From Apteryx mantelli (lineage: Eukaryota; Chordata; Aves; Apterygiformes; Apterygidae), in contig NC_089982.1 of NCBI RefSeq assembly GCF_036417845.1, positions 43,487,684-43,551,683 on the forward strand: a stretch of 64,000 bases of DNA, written 5' to 3'. This document shows, in pieces, positions 42,915 through 54,121 of this stretch. Below the pieces are notes generated by a model. That model was not told where the DNA came from and searched no databases. It saw nothing but the letters and a program-made list of their open reading frames with translations. Every line of letters begins with the position of its first letter. Positions within the stretch are counted from its first letter, which is position 1. The position numbers were made by a program, and so were the translations under genes.

Positions 42915-43215
42915 GGGTGAAGTGTCCTAATCTGTTTATCTTTTCTTCATTTGAACCACACTTACTTTTGATTACTCTTGTCATCCTCCCCTGTAACTTT
43001 TCTAGATCCTCTCCATCCTTTGGAAGACCAGATTAGCACACAGAGGGAGCAGCATGTGTTTATACAATGAAATAAATTATGTTTTCTGGGTTTCGTTCTC
43101 TATTTCTTTCCATTCTCTCCAAAATAATTCCTAATATTCAATTGGCTTTTTTTGACTCTCATTGAGCATTCAAGTGATGTTTTTAAAAACTTTTTGTACA
43201 ACTCTATTATAAATT
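42915..43215 (-). mobile_element. Decayed CR1-type LINE fragment, end of ORF2
   Basis: Read on the minus strand, the region resembles the end of the CR1/L3-group reverse-transcriptase ORF, the part with the VKKAN-x-x-LG-x-I motif. Around 43140-43170 the minus strand reads GTCAAAAAAAGCC, where the usual frame has one A fewer. It then has a TGA followed by codons for ILGII, so a frameshift and a stop are present. On the plus strand the phrases 'cctgtaacttttctagatcc', 'cctaatattcaattggc' and 'ttttttgactctcattgagc' are the recognisable anchors. The copy is old and non-functional. Boundaries are approximate and the identification rests on recalled consensus. Confidence 0.7.
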
Positions 43216-45890
43216 AGTATCTATTTCTGAATCAGTAATATTTAATTTAGATGCCATCATGTATGTAAAGTTAATGCTTAAACAACATTTTATATTTCGG
43301 AGCTGGACAAAGAAATTCATTTCACAACATCCAAACATGTATTTTTGAGCAGAAAACTATAAAGCTACAAGCAATCTATTTGATAGACTGGGAAAACGTG
43401 GACTGGCTTTGGACCCTGACAAATATCTTAGGTCATGCTGGAATAAAGGCTGTTATGGGATCACATGTCTATGTCTAACTGTAGTTGATAGTTTTACTAA
43501 ATGTCTCTTATTTAAAGTACGCTGATTTTATACACTTTGGCATAACTTTAAATTTATATATGCCTTGAAACTGCATATTTTAGCTCATCTCTTAACAACA
43601 TAGTTATGCAAAAATTCAGAGAGCTCTGGAAATTTCATTGCGGTATTTTGATGCAATAATCATTTTAAAATCAGTATTTTATTTCCTGAATTCAAGTAAA
43701 GGAAATTACTAAAAGTCACAGCTTTCTAAGCAAAGTTCCTGAAATGCTTTAATATTAGCATTCTTAATGTGAAAAAAGTGATCTGAGTTTAAGACATTGA
43801 TTACAATGTATACCTCTCAGCATGAGATTTTTTTTTAAACCTTTTTAATCACAAAAATGTGCTATGTGAGGGATAACTGCAACTTTTGACATTTCTGTGT
43901 TAATATGATGCATTATCTTTTCTTCTGTGCTAAGGGACAGTGACTGGAATCTTTCCCTGTGTGAAAAATGTTGCTCTGGCAATTTGCACAGATGTTTGTT
44001 CTACAAGCAGGTAGAATCCCAGAAGTATGGGATAAAGCATTGGCTATAGACTGATACAGATGAAGATCACAAGACTAACAGAGCCCTTGGGAAAAAGCCA
44101 GGCAGAGCAAAAGCATTGTGAAGCTTTCTCACTCTCACTAGATTAATATTTTTCAGCCTTCTGACTTGGTTTCCCCTCTTTGCTGTCATTTCTTTATTTC
44201 TCTAATGACAGCTGGGCCAAGAACACATTAAAAGTGAAGTTAAGAAAAATCAGAAACAAACCTCACAAGCATAATATTTATTTCTTTTTGAGACAGACAA
44301 ACTGGTAGGGGGAAAAAACGCTATGTTTCATAGTCCAAGCAGGAAGAAATGGAAAGCTGGCACACCTGACAGAGCAAATGTCTTTTATGAAGATAAAGTG
44401 TAGAACCGAGAGAGGCCACAGTTGTGGGTCTATCCTGAGTTTGTATAACCTGACTATATGAAAAGAGAAAAATCTTTTCCCTTCTTTCATAAGGTTCAGA
44501 GAAGCTGCAGCAGCACTACCATAAAGCCCTCAGGCTTATGCAATCCCCCTTCACCAAATCTTTTCTCTGTGACAGGGCTGATCGCTCTGTAGTCGGGTCT
44601 CAACATAACTAAATCAGCTGCACAGTAGCGCGGAGTTGGATAACACAGAGACAAGACGCGCTAGTCAGTAGAGGTTTCTGAAACCTTGCACTACTCATGA
44701 TAGCGACACACATTCTGTTGTGCCCTACTGCACCAAGGGAAATGGGGGTTGCATGGCAAGGTTTCTCTCTGCCTGTAGAAAGAAAAAGACCTATCCCAGT
44801 ACAGCAGCAGATAATAGGATTTTTACACAATTTTATTCCTGCTGCTGAAGATTAATAGGCCCTTTTTTCGTTATTATGTAGTGGTATTCAAAGAACAGTG
44901 GAGTGAGAGAGAATCTCAGATAAATTGCCCTCTAATTAACAGTAAAAGACATGCATTACAAATTTGAAAAGGGAAAAAAGAGCTTCTTTCACACACTTTC
45001 CCATGGTAACTGAACTCTAATGTGGCCAGAGAACAGTTAACCAGGCAGCTGCTACTTGTGAGTGTAAGTAAGTCAGGTCTATGAATCACAGGAGTGAATT
45101 GTAAATTAAAGGATCTACTTATTGAAAAAAAAAAGTTACCTGTTTGGCCTTAAGACGTACCTTATGCCAACAAAGCATTTTTTATATCTTTGCAAAACTG
45201 ATAAAGCAAACTTAGATGACAACACCTTTTCTGATGCTACTGCTGATTCAGATGAAAATTACTACGTAGAGAGATAAAAGAGTAATGCTATTTCTACTAC
45301 ACAATAATCAAGCTATCTTAGTGGATAAGATATATACAATTTTCAGTGGCATTATTCCAGATTTGTATCAGAATCTAACTAAATTACCATTTATATGAAC
45401 AACATATCTGCACTGAGCCAGGCAGGCTTTTGTAATGGATGTACTAGATGACAGTCTAGGCAAACACCTGTCATGAACTTTTTCTTCTGAGAAATTCTTT
45501 AAACTGTCAGTAATACATCCTAAGCTTCTAGGCTGGTCAGTGGGACAAATGCCTATGGATGCTTTTGTGCCATGACACTGCCATGAGAGCTGCGCCATCT
45601 CAGCACTTGCTTGTAATATATGATGCAAATGATATGCTATAAGGCTACACAGCTTTAAAAAAGTTGGTTGGGGGGGCAGCAGGGTTGCTTATGAGAGGAA
45701 AGGGCAGCATGAGTGATGAACTAAAAACCCTCACACTGTTTTTTTTGTTAGTCAGGGATGGGAACAGTCAGTTATTCAAATACATAGATGCTGCCCATAC
45801 TAGCTGATTCTAAGTGTTCTCTTGCACTTCTTTCTACCCTTCTTTCATTTGAGCTTGCTTCTTCTCCAAGAAAATTAATGGAGCATTATG

Positions 45891-45919
45891 TTTTTTGCTT
45901 TTTTTTTTTTTTTGCTTTT
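45891..45919. repeat. T-rich run
   Basis: Two T runs (6 and 15 bases) separated and flanked by gc dinucleotides. A simple homopolymer tract. Confidence 0.9.
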
Positions 45920-47089
45920 AAATAATAAATCATCTTCCCATGAGCGAAGATTATATTTAGGTAGATTTTTAAGAAATTGATTAGTACTGCAGGTAGGTTT
46001 TCTTTGCAAAATTATCCAGGGTAATCAACCACCATGCATTCCAGTTAATGTGCTGTTCAGTGGAGCCTCCTTGCCTATGTGCTCACAAGATTTCTAGGGA
46101 CAGATCCAATCTCTCTTATTGCTGAAGGAAGCAGTGCTACTTGACCCTTAATTCCCTCCTTTCATAGGACACTAGCCTACCCTTCTGGGCACAGGGGGGA
46201 ACTGTGGGAAGCAAAGGGTAGCTATCACGACTCAAATAATCCAGCCTGGTTTTGCACTGTAACACAGGCAGGATGCTGTCCTGAAGGAAGGCTGGTCCTA
46301 AGCTCTAACACATTGTCTTCTAACAAATTGACTGCATTGAAATATCACAAAGACTAGTGGGATAGTTTCATGTATGAATAGAAAAGAGGAAAAGACCAAT
46401 CTCTGAAAGGATTATAGGACATACCCTTAGCAAAATACCAAAATCTTCATGTACTGAGAGTCTTTGGAGACATACCATCTTCTTCAGAGAGATGATGGAG
46501 TGTTTAACCCTTTCAAATTCAATGACAAAAAAGCATACCTTATATGACCCAAGTGTGTTTTATAGTCATTTTTTCCTTTGGTGAATTTGACTTGGGTTTA
46601 CACTGGTGAAATCAATTTCAGAATCATTTCTAGATTTTGTTTTCTTTAAGAATAAATGTTAGAAAACAGATAAAGACCTTCTACACACACAACATAGACT
46701 TTGACTTAAAGTATATTGCATTTCCTTATCAGCAATGCAGCAGAAAGCAATATACAGAAGACAAGTGTGGTAAAACTCAGCAAGCCCAAAAGAAGTTTTG
46801 CATAATACTCAACACTTGATTTCTAATCACAACATGCCTTCAAATAACTGTCGTACTGTCTAGCATAGGAAATAAAAATGCAGCATTATGGCTGCAAAAT
46901 TGGACTCTTAGTATGGATTACCAATGCTGGGTTTTCAAACAAAGAAAACCTCAGTAATCTTTGCCAGCTTTCAAACAAAATCAACAAAGTACACTGTTAA
47001 TCACTACTCTGTTTTAACATCTCAAACCATGTAAATCTTAGTGTGTCCCTCAAGCACATGGAAATCAGTCAGAAACTTTACAGTTAGAG

Positions 47090-47112
47090 TAGAAGAGATT
47101 CAATCTCTTCTA
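47090..47112. repeat. Perfect hairpin, 10-bp stem and 3-base loop
   Basis: tagaagagat (47090-47099) and atctcttcta (47103-47112) are exact reverse complements separated by tca. It is too short for a microRNA precursor on its own, and no further pairing extends it. Confidence 0.9.
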
Positions 47113-50100
47113 GTTCACAGGAGCAAAAGTCTAACGGGCCATGGAACTTCACCAAAATGTGTAGTCATTTAAGTCTGTAAGGTGAATAAACTATGAAAAA
47201 GGAAAAGAATTGGAGAGTCTTCCTAATAATGCGTCTCTAATATTAATAGAAAGACCTATAGACACGTCCTCAATGCTTTGTGCTGGATATTGCCAGATCT
47301 TTTAAAAGTGCATTTGCCTGATAATAGTATATAGGATATTGTATAAAGGTCCCAGCTGGAGGGTTGTGTATTCATACCTTTTTTTTTAAATTCAAGTGAC
47401 TGATGCCACTGCTCATAGCTTAGAGCAGACAGTTTTTAAGCAAGAATGTTCTATTCAGTTACAAAGTAGCAGCGAGCAGTACTAAATGCTATGGGTAGAA
47501 GGGATAATGGGCTACTTCTCTGTCCATTTTAACTGATAAATTTCAACTATCTTTGCAAAAATCAATTTAAACTGCCCTAGCTACAGGTATGAGAATGACA
47601 TTTTTGTGGATATTATTCTCTGCATTTTTTATCAAATTTTTAATATGGGGTCATGTGGAAAACCAGTGAAGGGATGTAAAATACTCTGCTTCACTGATAA
47701 CCTAGCACAGAGATTCTTTTAGAAAATATACATATACATTTCACTTGTAAAACTCATCATCAAGAGGACAAACAGAAACTGTGCCTTAGTCTTCTTTTCA
47801 GGACTTGGTTCAATTAGCATCTGGAACACAACAAAAACATTCGAGCCAAGGTGTCATCCTTCAGCATAGCTAACTGTATGTTTCACACTCTTGCTCTGGT
47901 TCCTTAAATTTGAAGAGTCATTTCTACTTCTACCATTTCACTGAATGAATTAATGAGTTAGCAAACTGCAGCCATCCTGTACAATGAGTTGAACTCAGAG
48001 GAACAGGCTACCCTACTACCTAAGCAAGCCCAAAATGGTACTTGCCTTGAAGAGTGGGGTTTTTTTTCTTTTGACATTTTAAATGATGAAGTTGTTAACT
48101 GGATAAATTGGAGATTGTTTCAATCCTTTGGATTGTACTTCATATTTAATTTGATCGGATGAAAAAAACTATACATGCAGGCATTTTTTTTTATCTCCTA
48201 TGAAACATAAAAGTAATCCACTTTCAGATATAGTTCTAGTATTCCACCTGGAAACTTGCTTCTTTAATAATAATAAAAGAAATCCAGTTCTTATCACTGT
48301 GTACAAAATAATAACAAATTTTCCTGTTGAATCTTACACAATAATCCAGTTATTGTACAAGCAAGGTAACACTACTAATGCCTTTGCTTTTAAACTAAGT
48401 ATATCCATGTGGTTTGACCACAAATGATGAAGGGAAATAATATTCCCTTGGGAGGTTATATAATATTTAATTTCATCGAACTTGGTGTTCCTTATTTTTC
48501 AAAGAATCTGAGAATTATACTTCCACACACAACAATTCACAGCAAAGCATAAGATTTATGAATCAGTGTCTGAAAATTTTCAAATTTATATCAGTATCTT
48601 TGTATACTTATAAACACATACATGTGTGCACAACTATAAGACCAAGAAAAACCAGCAACAAAATGACAGTGACACTGTAAAAATAGTGAACTTCTAAAAT
48701 CAAGGACTCCCTATTGCTTTCTGCCTAACCATTAACTGCAGTAGCAGGGACATATCTCAATGCAAAATTCTTTGATATGATGGAAAGAGGGAAAAATCTT
48801 TTGAATGGTGGAGTTATTTAATGATTTTAGATTCTTGACCCCTTCCTTCATTTGTTATACCTGCTACTGATTTCAAACATTTCTTTAATGCTGGAGTGGA
48901 GTAGTTTCCAATTCATGTGGTATCATGAAAGTAAGTGGACATCATGAAATTAATCCATAGACACATTTATCTGTTATTTTTTAAAATGGAAGTGTATTTT
49001 CACAGGAAATCTCACACTATCAATCTCTTCTCTAGGTCATCCTCATGAACAAGAAACAATTCAGGTTTTTGTTGTTGCCGTTTCAGTTTTGCATGACAAA
49101 AATTCTTAGAAATGACCCTGAATCTCCATTGTCATTGTCCTTCACTGAATTTAGGCATCATACTTATTTGTGAGTTTTACAGTAGCTATGATACTCAAGG
49201 ACTAAAATCCACACTGAGTTCCTCCTTTTCCAGTTCATTCGGAAATTTTCAGGGAAGAAAGAATATAAACTCCTTTTTTGTTTTTTTGCATGACATTTCA
49301 CTAGAGAATGGTCTTCATTCCTACTGCAGTCTCATTAAGTTAAATACATCATGAATTCTCTTCCAACACCTTAGCTCTCCTAATATTATCATAGGCTTTA
49401 TGAAATACATTTTTAATTTCTCAACTAACATCCATTTGTCACATCATAAAAAAAAACAGTATTTGCTACATTAGCCAATAATGACAACATTTTATCTTTA
49501 GGTTCTTTATTTAAAATCAATTTATATATCAGTTTATTTCAGCCATAAGAAACTGTTCTCTGATAAAATCTCACTATATTGGAATGGTAAGCTCTTAACT
49601 ATATTTACTTAAGAAAATAACACAACTATACAACCCACAAATCATGATCATAATGAAAAATCTCTCTCTACTATGTAATGAAAAACAAAGTAATAAAAGT
49701 ACATAACAAATCTAAAGGGAATTCAGGAAAAATACAGAAAAATAAAAGCTCCCTATGGGTTTTACCTTAATCCAAAATTCTTTACTGGAAATATAACATT
49801 AATAAATGGCTTTACACAAATAAATACATATTTGAATAGGTGAAAGTGTCTGAAACATGAACTCCTCCTGTTTCAAAATTTCAAACTATACAAAACATCA
49901 AAATAATGGGCTATATTGGCCAAAGGTTGGTTACAAGAGTCTTTATTTTGCAAACTATACAGAAACAGTAAAAAAGAAAATGCATTATATTTTTCAATAT
50001 TACATAGGATAAACATTAAATTTAGTATTTAATGTGTAGAAATTAATTCAAATAATAAACTGATTTTCCTTTTAATTAACTGCAGGTGAAAATCAGGGAA

Positions 50101-50167
50101 ACCAGTGATCCACTGTTGAAACTATACAACCTGTGGTATAACATTACATTACACAGGTCATTTCAAT

Positions 50168-50173
50168 TTTATT
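50168..50173 (-). promoter_or_regulatory. candidate poly(A) signal AATAAA (distal)
   Basis: AATAAA is read on the minus strand within CACAATAAAATTG. It is followed in transcript direction by CTGTGTAATGTAATGTT, a plausible GU-rich downstream element. It lies about 1.34 kb past the SPOCK3 stop codon. Without transcript data this is only a candidate. Confidence 0.4.
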
Positions 50174-50731
50174 GTGGGCAGAAAGCAATAGATATGATAT
50201 GAACAAAGATGGTGGAGTCCCAAAATGTCTACACAATTAATTAACATGCTAACATAAATACAGTGATTAAAGTAATTTTCTCTACAGTCAAATCTTAAGT
50301 GCTACTCTACACAATAATCATAATCTAGTCCGCATGGTAATTACATAACAATAGGAAAAAAAGAATTAAAATAACCCATTATTTTCTTCATTCCAGCAGC
50401 AGTACCTATACTGGTATTAATTTGGTAATTGGGTGTGCTTAGCTATTGCCTAACATCCTATACTGGTATGCATGCTAAAACCTCTCTATTTCTATTTTGC
50501 AAGGCACCTTACGATATGATCTCTAAATTTCTGCACTGGTATCAGAAAACATGAATTAAGATAAGGATGCAAAACTATTTCCTGAATTAAGAAAATAAAA
50601 AAGTATAGTTAGTTATTTTTAAAACTATCTTGGGGCAAGTGCCAATACTCTGAAATACAGTCATGTATAAAGGTAATATATTTTTAAGCAAAGTTTTTTT
50701 CCCATGTAAAATATTTTATGCTAATCTGATT

Positions 50732-50746
50732 AGAGAGAGAGAGAGA
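50732..50746. repeat. (GA)n microsatellite
   Basis: agagagagagagaga in the presumed 3' UTR of SPOCK3. In the transcript it would read as (UC)n. Confidence 0.9.
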
Positions 50747-51065
50747 CAGAAACAACAAAGGGTGAAGTAATTAGGCTGCTTGAGCAAATAATGATAAAGC
50801 CTATACGAGCTTAACATGAAAGAAAAAGTGAAGGAAGGACAAGAAAACTTAGATTTACAGAATCAGTGCTTGTCCATGCTACTGCTTTTGAAAAATCCTT
50901 TCAATAACCTAGCCATTTCCTAATAAAAACATAACTACAAATGCAAACACAAAGGAGGATCTTGCATAATTTTTCCCTCCTGTTAATTTTTCTCCATACC
51001 TTTGGTTAATTAAAGGCTGTTGAGATGCTACTTGTGCACTGAAGTTTTTCTACTGTAATACATTT

Positions 51066-51075
51066 TTTATTTATT
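51066..51075 (-). promoter_or_regulatory. candidate poly(A) signals (proximal, overlapping)
   Basis: The minus strand reads AATAAATAAA, two overlapping AATAAA hexamers, about 440 bases after the SPOCK3 stop codon. The downstream sequence is not clearly GU-rich, so this site looks weaker than the one near 50170. Use of it would give a short 3' UTR isoform. Confidence 0.3.
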
Positions 51076-51511
51076 TTATGCACAATTTGCAAAGCCTGCA
51101 GGGCCTAAATCATTGACAGAGCTAAAGTTAAGTTACCGTATGTGTTTTGAAGAGCACACACAAAGTTCCAAATAAGGGCAAATATCCTTTTCCTGGAAGT
51201 TTTAAAAAGTCTGGTTGTCTTTATAGTATGTTTTGCACATTTATATTTTCAGTAGCACATCACACTTCTTTCTTCAGGCTGGACTTCTGATGTGTTTTCT
51301 TCATCGCAAAGGCATTTAAAAACTCAAGAGCACATAATATAATGATTCTTATTTAAACAAAAAAGTCTATGACTCCAGCTGCAATGTTTGTAATAATCAT
51401 ACAAAATATACATATTTGTTAGAACCCTTTTGATCTTGCAGAGCAAAGGGATTTTATGAGATGTCACTTTGTGAATTTTAGAAAGGTACAATTCATTAAC
51501 CCCTAATATCA

Positions 51512-51684
51512 TCAAATATATCCATCATGATCATCATCATCATCTACATCATCATCTCCTTCATCTTCATCATCGTCCTCAATTTCATCTTCATCATTCA
51601 TTATTTCATCTTCATCATCTTCATCATCTGTCCATTCATGGAAATCGCCCGAGGCAAAATCACCTGAAGTCTCTAAATCAATGG
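51512..51684 (-). CDS. SPOCK3: SPOCK3 last coding exon: Ser-Gly sites and acidic C-terminus
   Basis: After the acceptor TCTTTTTAG the coding part of 173 bp completes an Ala codon and encodes 56 residues, then TGA at 51514-51512. The start, IDLETSGDFASGDFHEW, holds two Ser-Gly dipeptides in acidic surroundings, matching the glycosaminoglycan attachment region known in testicans. The next 39 residues are nearly all Asp and Glu (DDEDDEDEIMNDEDEIEDDD and onward), ending HDGYI. The encoding DNA is largely GAT/GAA/GAC triplets, seen on the plus strand as runs of 'atc' and 'ttc'. The extracellular acidic tail is characteristic of testican-3. The upstream open frame beginning near 51718 is intron sequence. 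Confidence 0.96.
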
Positions 51685-52697
51685 CTAAAAAGATATGATA
51701 GTTATACAAAAGATACACAAAATACAGTATATATTTATAGTATAATATCTATGAGCATACAAAAGGCACGGAAAGTTTCAACTCAATTATTTATTTTACA
51801 CTAAACACTGTGACACAAAAATAAAAAATAAACAATATCAATTATTTATTGTCCTAAAAGAAAACCACTTCAATAGGGACGAATTTCTCAAGATTAACAA
51901 AAGGAGATGAAATTTGTATAGATTTGTAGAACTATAATGAGTGCCAGGAACAACTGAAAGAGATTTACATCCAACATAGGGATCACAATAAGGACTAGTG
52001 ATAATATACACTGTCCGTTGTTCAGTTCTTACATGTTATCTTGAACTATCTAGAACTGCCCATGCATCTAGAAAGGATCGTAGATTAGATGGATCCTAGG
52101 CCTGAGCTTGTATATCAAATACTGTGTTAAATTTACCTTTTGTTTCAGGCTATGTTGTTATGGCTGAAAAAAGAGATCTAAAGGTACAATGAGCAACACA
52201 AAACTCAAAAAAAAAAAAAGGAAAATATTTTATTGGCATTCTTTGATGTCTGTGACATCAAATAAAGGTGAAATAGAAATTCTTGGAAGAAGTTCCAGGG
52301 TGTTAGGAGGGAAAAATAATGGAAGGTTTAGTGCACTAGGAACTTTTGGCAACTCCTTTGTACCTAAACTGAAAAAAAAATGTCAAATTGAATTCACTAC
52401 CATGTTGATTACCCAGAGGGATTTCATCAAGCATTTTTGGGCTTGTCTAACACTGCTCTAGAAAATTAATTTGCTCTAGCTTTACATACACTAAGCCAAA
52501 CATATATGAAGTCTATTAATAACTGACACAGTGATAGGAGTAGCAAAAAATAATGAAATAATAAGAATAACAAATTACAATTTACTTCAAAAACCACCTA
52601 ACTAGGTCCCACCTCTGTTTTTACTGAAGAAATTTGATTTGTAATCAAAGGGAATAACACCTCTAATCCAAACCCCACAGAGTGTTCTTGAACTTAC
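51685..52697 (-). other. SPOCK3 intron between thyroglobulin and acidic-tail exons
   Basis: A 1013-bp phase-1 intron with donor GTAAGTT and acceptor CTTTTTAG. It contains only AT-rich unique sequence and short A-runs (for example near 52208 and 52371). Open frames in it lack any recognisable domain. Confidence 0.9.
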
Positions 52698-52835
52698 CAC
52701 ATTCTGCCACACCATTTGTTCTGGATCCTGTTACTTCATTACCATATCTGTCAACACACCAACATTGCCCTACACTTCCATGGCACTGACTTGGCTTGTA
52801 ATACCCATCTTCATCACATAAGGGAATGTACTGCC
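52698..52835 (-). CDS. SPOCK3: SPOCK3 exon: thyroglobulin type-1 domain core
   Basis: This 138-bp exon has 45 full codons plus split codons at each end. It starts QYIPLCDEDGYYKPSQCHGS and ends TGSRTNGVAEC. It carries the family hallmark CWCVD (residues 24-28 of the exon) preceded by the Q-C motif, with cysteines at 6, 17, 24, 26 and 45. Together with the cysteine of the preceding exon this makes the six expected for a type-1 repeat. Such domains in other proteins can inhibit cysteine proteases or bind partners; the role in testican-3 is not shown here. The acceptor is ATATATCACAG|GGCAG and the donor is TGTG|GTAAGTT, a strong match to consensus. An open frame continuing to 52875 is intronic read-through and not part of the exon. 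Confidence 0.96.
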
Positions 52836-54058
52836 CTGTGATATATAAATATTGAATAACAATATTAATAACCACCTCTTGGCCAATGTAATAATTACAA
52901 GAGAAAATAGTTAACTTTTACTATTTCCTCATTCCAGACTTTCCACTGACTGGTTTATTTTCTATTACAAAATTCAGTTAAGCAGAATATATCAGATATA
53001 GGACAGAAAATAATAGATATTACTGTTGGACTGATTTCAAGTAATAAAATTGTTCTTTTAAGTTTTTCATTGATACATATTTGCTACATATTCCTTCATC
53101 CCTGAATGTCTCAGTCAACATCTTTGATTTCTGTAAGCTGGGGAAGAGGCACATAACTCACAACTCTAAATGAGATGTTCTATAATCAATGGAGTGCAAA
53201 TAAGTTTGTCTGAATAATAAGGATCAGGCTTCCTAGACTAACGAACTACCTGCTGAAAGGCTCAGGAGCTATTTTTATTTAATGTATATTTTACAATCCA
53301 TTTAGTGATCCACTAATATTTTATTACCTTACCACAGAAGACAACCACAGTGAAATACAATAACTATATCTACAATAAATGTAAAATAATGTATGTTAAA
53401 CTTGTATTTTACATTCCAAATACCTAGGCAAATTAGGTTCTAAAGCCAAAAGGGCTCCACCCCTGCATAATGATGAACAATCCTTTGATGGTTTTCATTC
53501 AGAATGAATGGAGACTTTTTTAAAGAACCATAAAATGTAGATAAACCACAGTGCACAAAACATTAATCTGAAAACATTTTGAGGTGTATAGTTATAGTTA
53601 GAAATCATCCTTAGAAGAAATATAGTTTTGACTACCATGGGCCATGTCTTTTATTTTAGCTATTATACAGAGGCAAAGGGTAAAATGAAGATTTTATTTT
53701 TAAAAATCACAAAAAAGTAATACTGATACAGTATAGACTGTTTCACAATGAAGATTTCAATTACTTAAAGAATATTACAGTAAAGGATCAGCAGAGATAC
53801 TAATTTAGGAGTGCCTTAGACTGTCCCCTCCATACCGGTAAAAATGTACATTCTATTAGGGTAATAAAACAGATGTAATATCTTTTGGTAGGTGAGGTAA
53901 TAAAAAAAAGTTTAATAGCTTTCAAAAACTTCATAAATTTTGTTGCTGGAATTTACTGCGGTCTATCTTTGTTGGATTAATATTGATTTTATGTTGCTGT
54001 TTCACTAGGGTTATTTATGTAAGCAATAAAACCTTCAAAAGAATGATTTATGGCTCAC
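52836..54058 (-). other. SPOCK3 intron between the two thyroglobulin-domain exons
   Basis: A 1223-bp phase-1 intron with donor GTGAGC and acceptor ATATCACAG. The sequence is AT-rich and unique. I see no repeat family, RNA gene or further exon in it. Confidence 0.9.
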
Positions 54059-54121
54059 CTAGGAGCTTCTTTCCTCCTTGCTGCTTCTGAATGTTGCTGA
54101 GTTCCGTTTGGCAAGGTGGGT
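54059..54121 (-). CDS. SPOCK3: SPOCK3 exon: linker and start of thyroglobulin type-1 domain
   Basis: This 63-bp microexon-like exon is too short to appear as an open frame of its own. It reads (D)PPCQTELSNIQKQQGGKKLL(G), with the Asp and Gly codons split across the introns. The acceptor is TTTCATTTTAG|ACCC and the donor is CTAG|GTGAGC, the latter close to consensus. It joins the FQRQQ end of the EC-domain exon to the QYIPLCDEDG start of the next exon without a frame change. Its single cysteine is the first of the six conserved cysteines of the thyroglobulin type-1 fold; the other five are in the next exon. The length is divisible by three and the flanking introns are both phase 1. Confidence 0.95.
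   Translation of the reverse strand, partial: THLAKRNSATFRSSKEERSS

Larger units (their letters stand above)
43216..50149. other. Intergenic DNA downstream of SPOCK3
   Basis: Unique AT-rich sequence between the decayed CR1 fragment and the estimated SPOCK3 3' end. It has one perfect hairpin (47090-47112) and T-runs. An AATAAA on the minus strand at 49947-49942 means the SPOCK3 transcript could extend slightly into its right edge. Confidence 0.65.
50150..51511 (-). other. SPOCK3: probable SPOCK3 3' UTR
   Basis: This sequence directly follows the TGA in transcript direction and has no open frame of note. It is AT-rich with T- and A-runs and a short (GA)n tract at 50732-50746. The extent is inferred from poly(A) signals on the minus strand. 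AATAAATAAA lies at 51075-51066 and a further AATAAA at 50173-50168, the latter followed downstream by GT-rich sequence. Another AATAAA at 49947-49942 could extend the UTR slightly. Alternative cleavage at the near signal would give a UTR of about 0.45 kb rather than 1.3 kb. The exact end is unknown. Confidence 0.5.

Noticed and set aside
52836..52875. N-terminal extension of the thyroglobulin-domain frame
   Set aside because: An AG acceptor at 52837-52836 restores the split Gly codon with the previous exon, so the extension is intronic.
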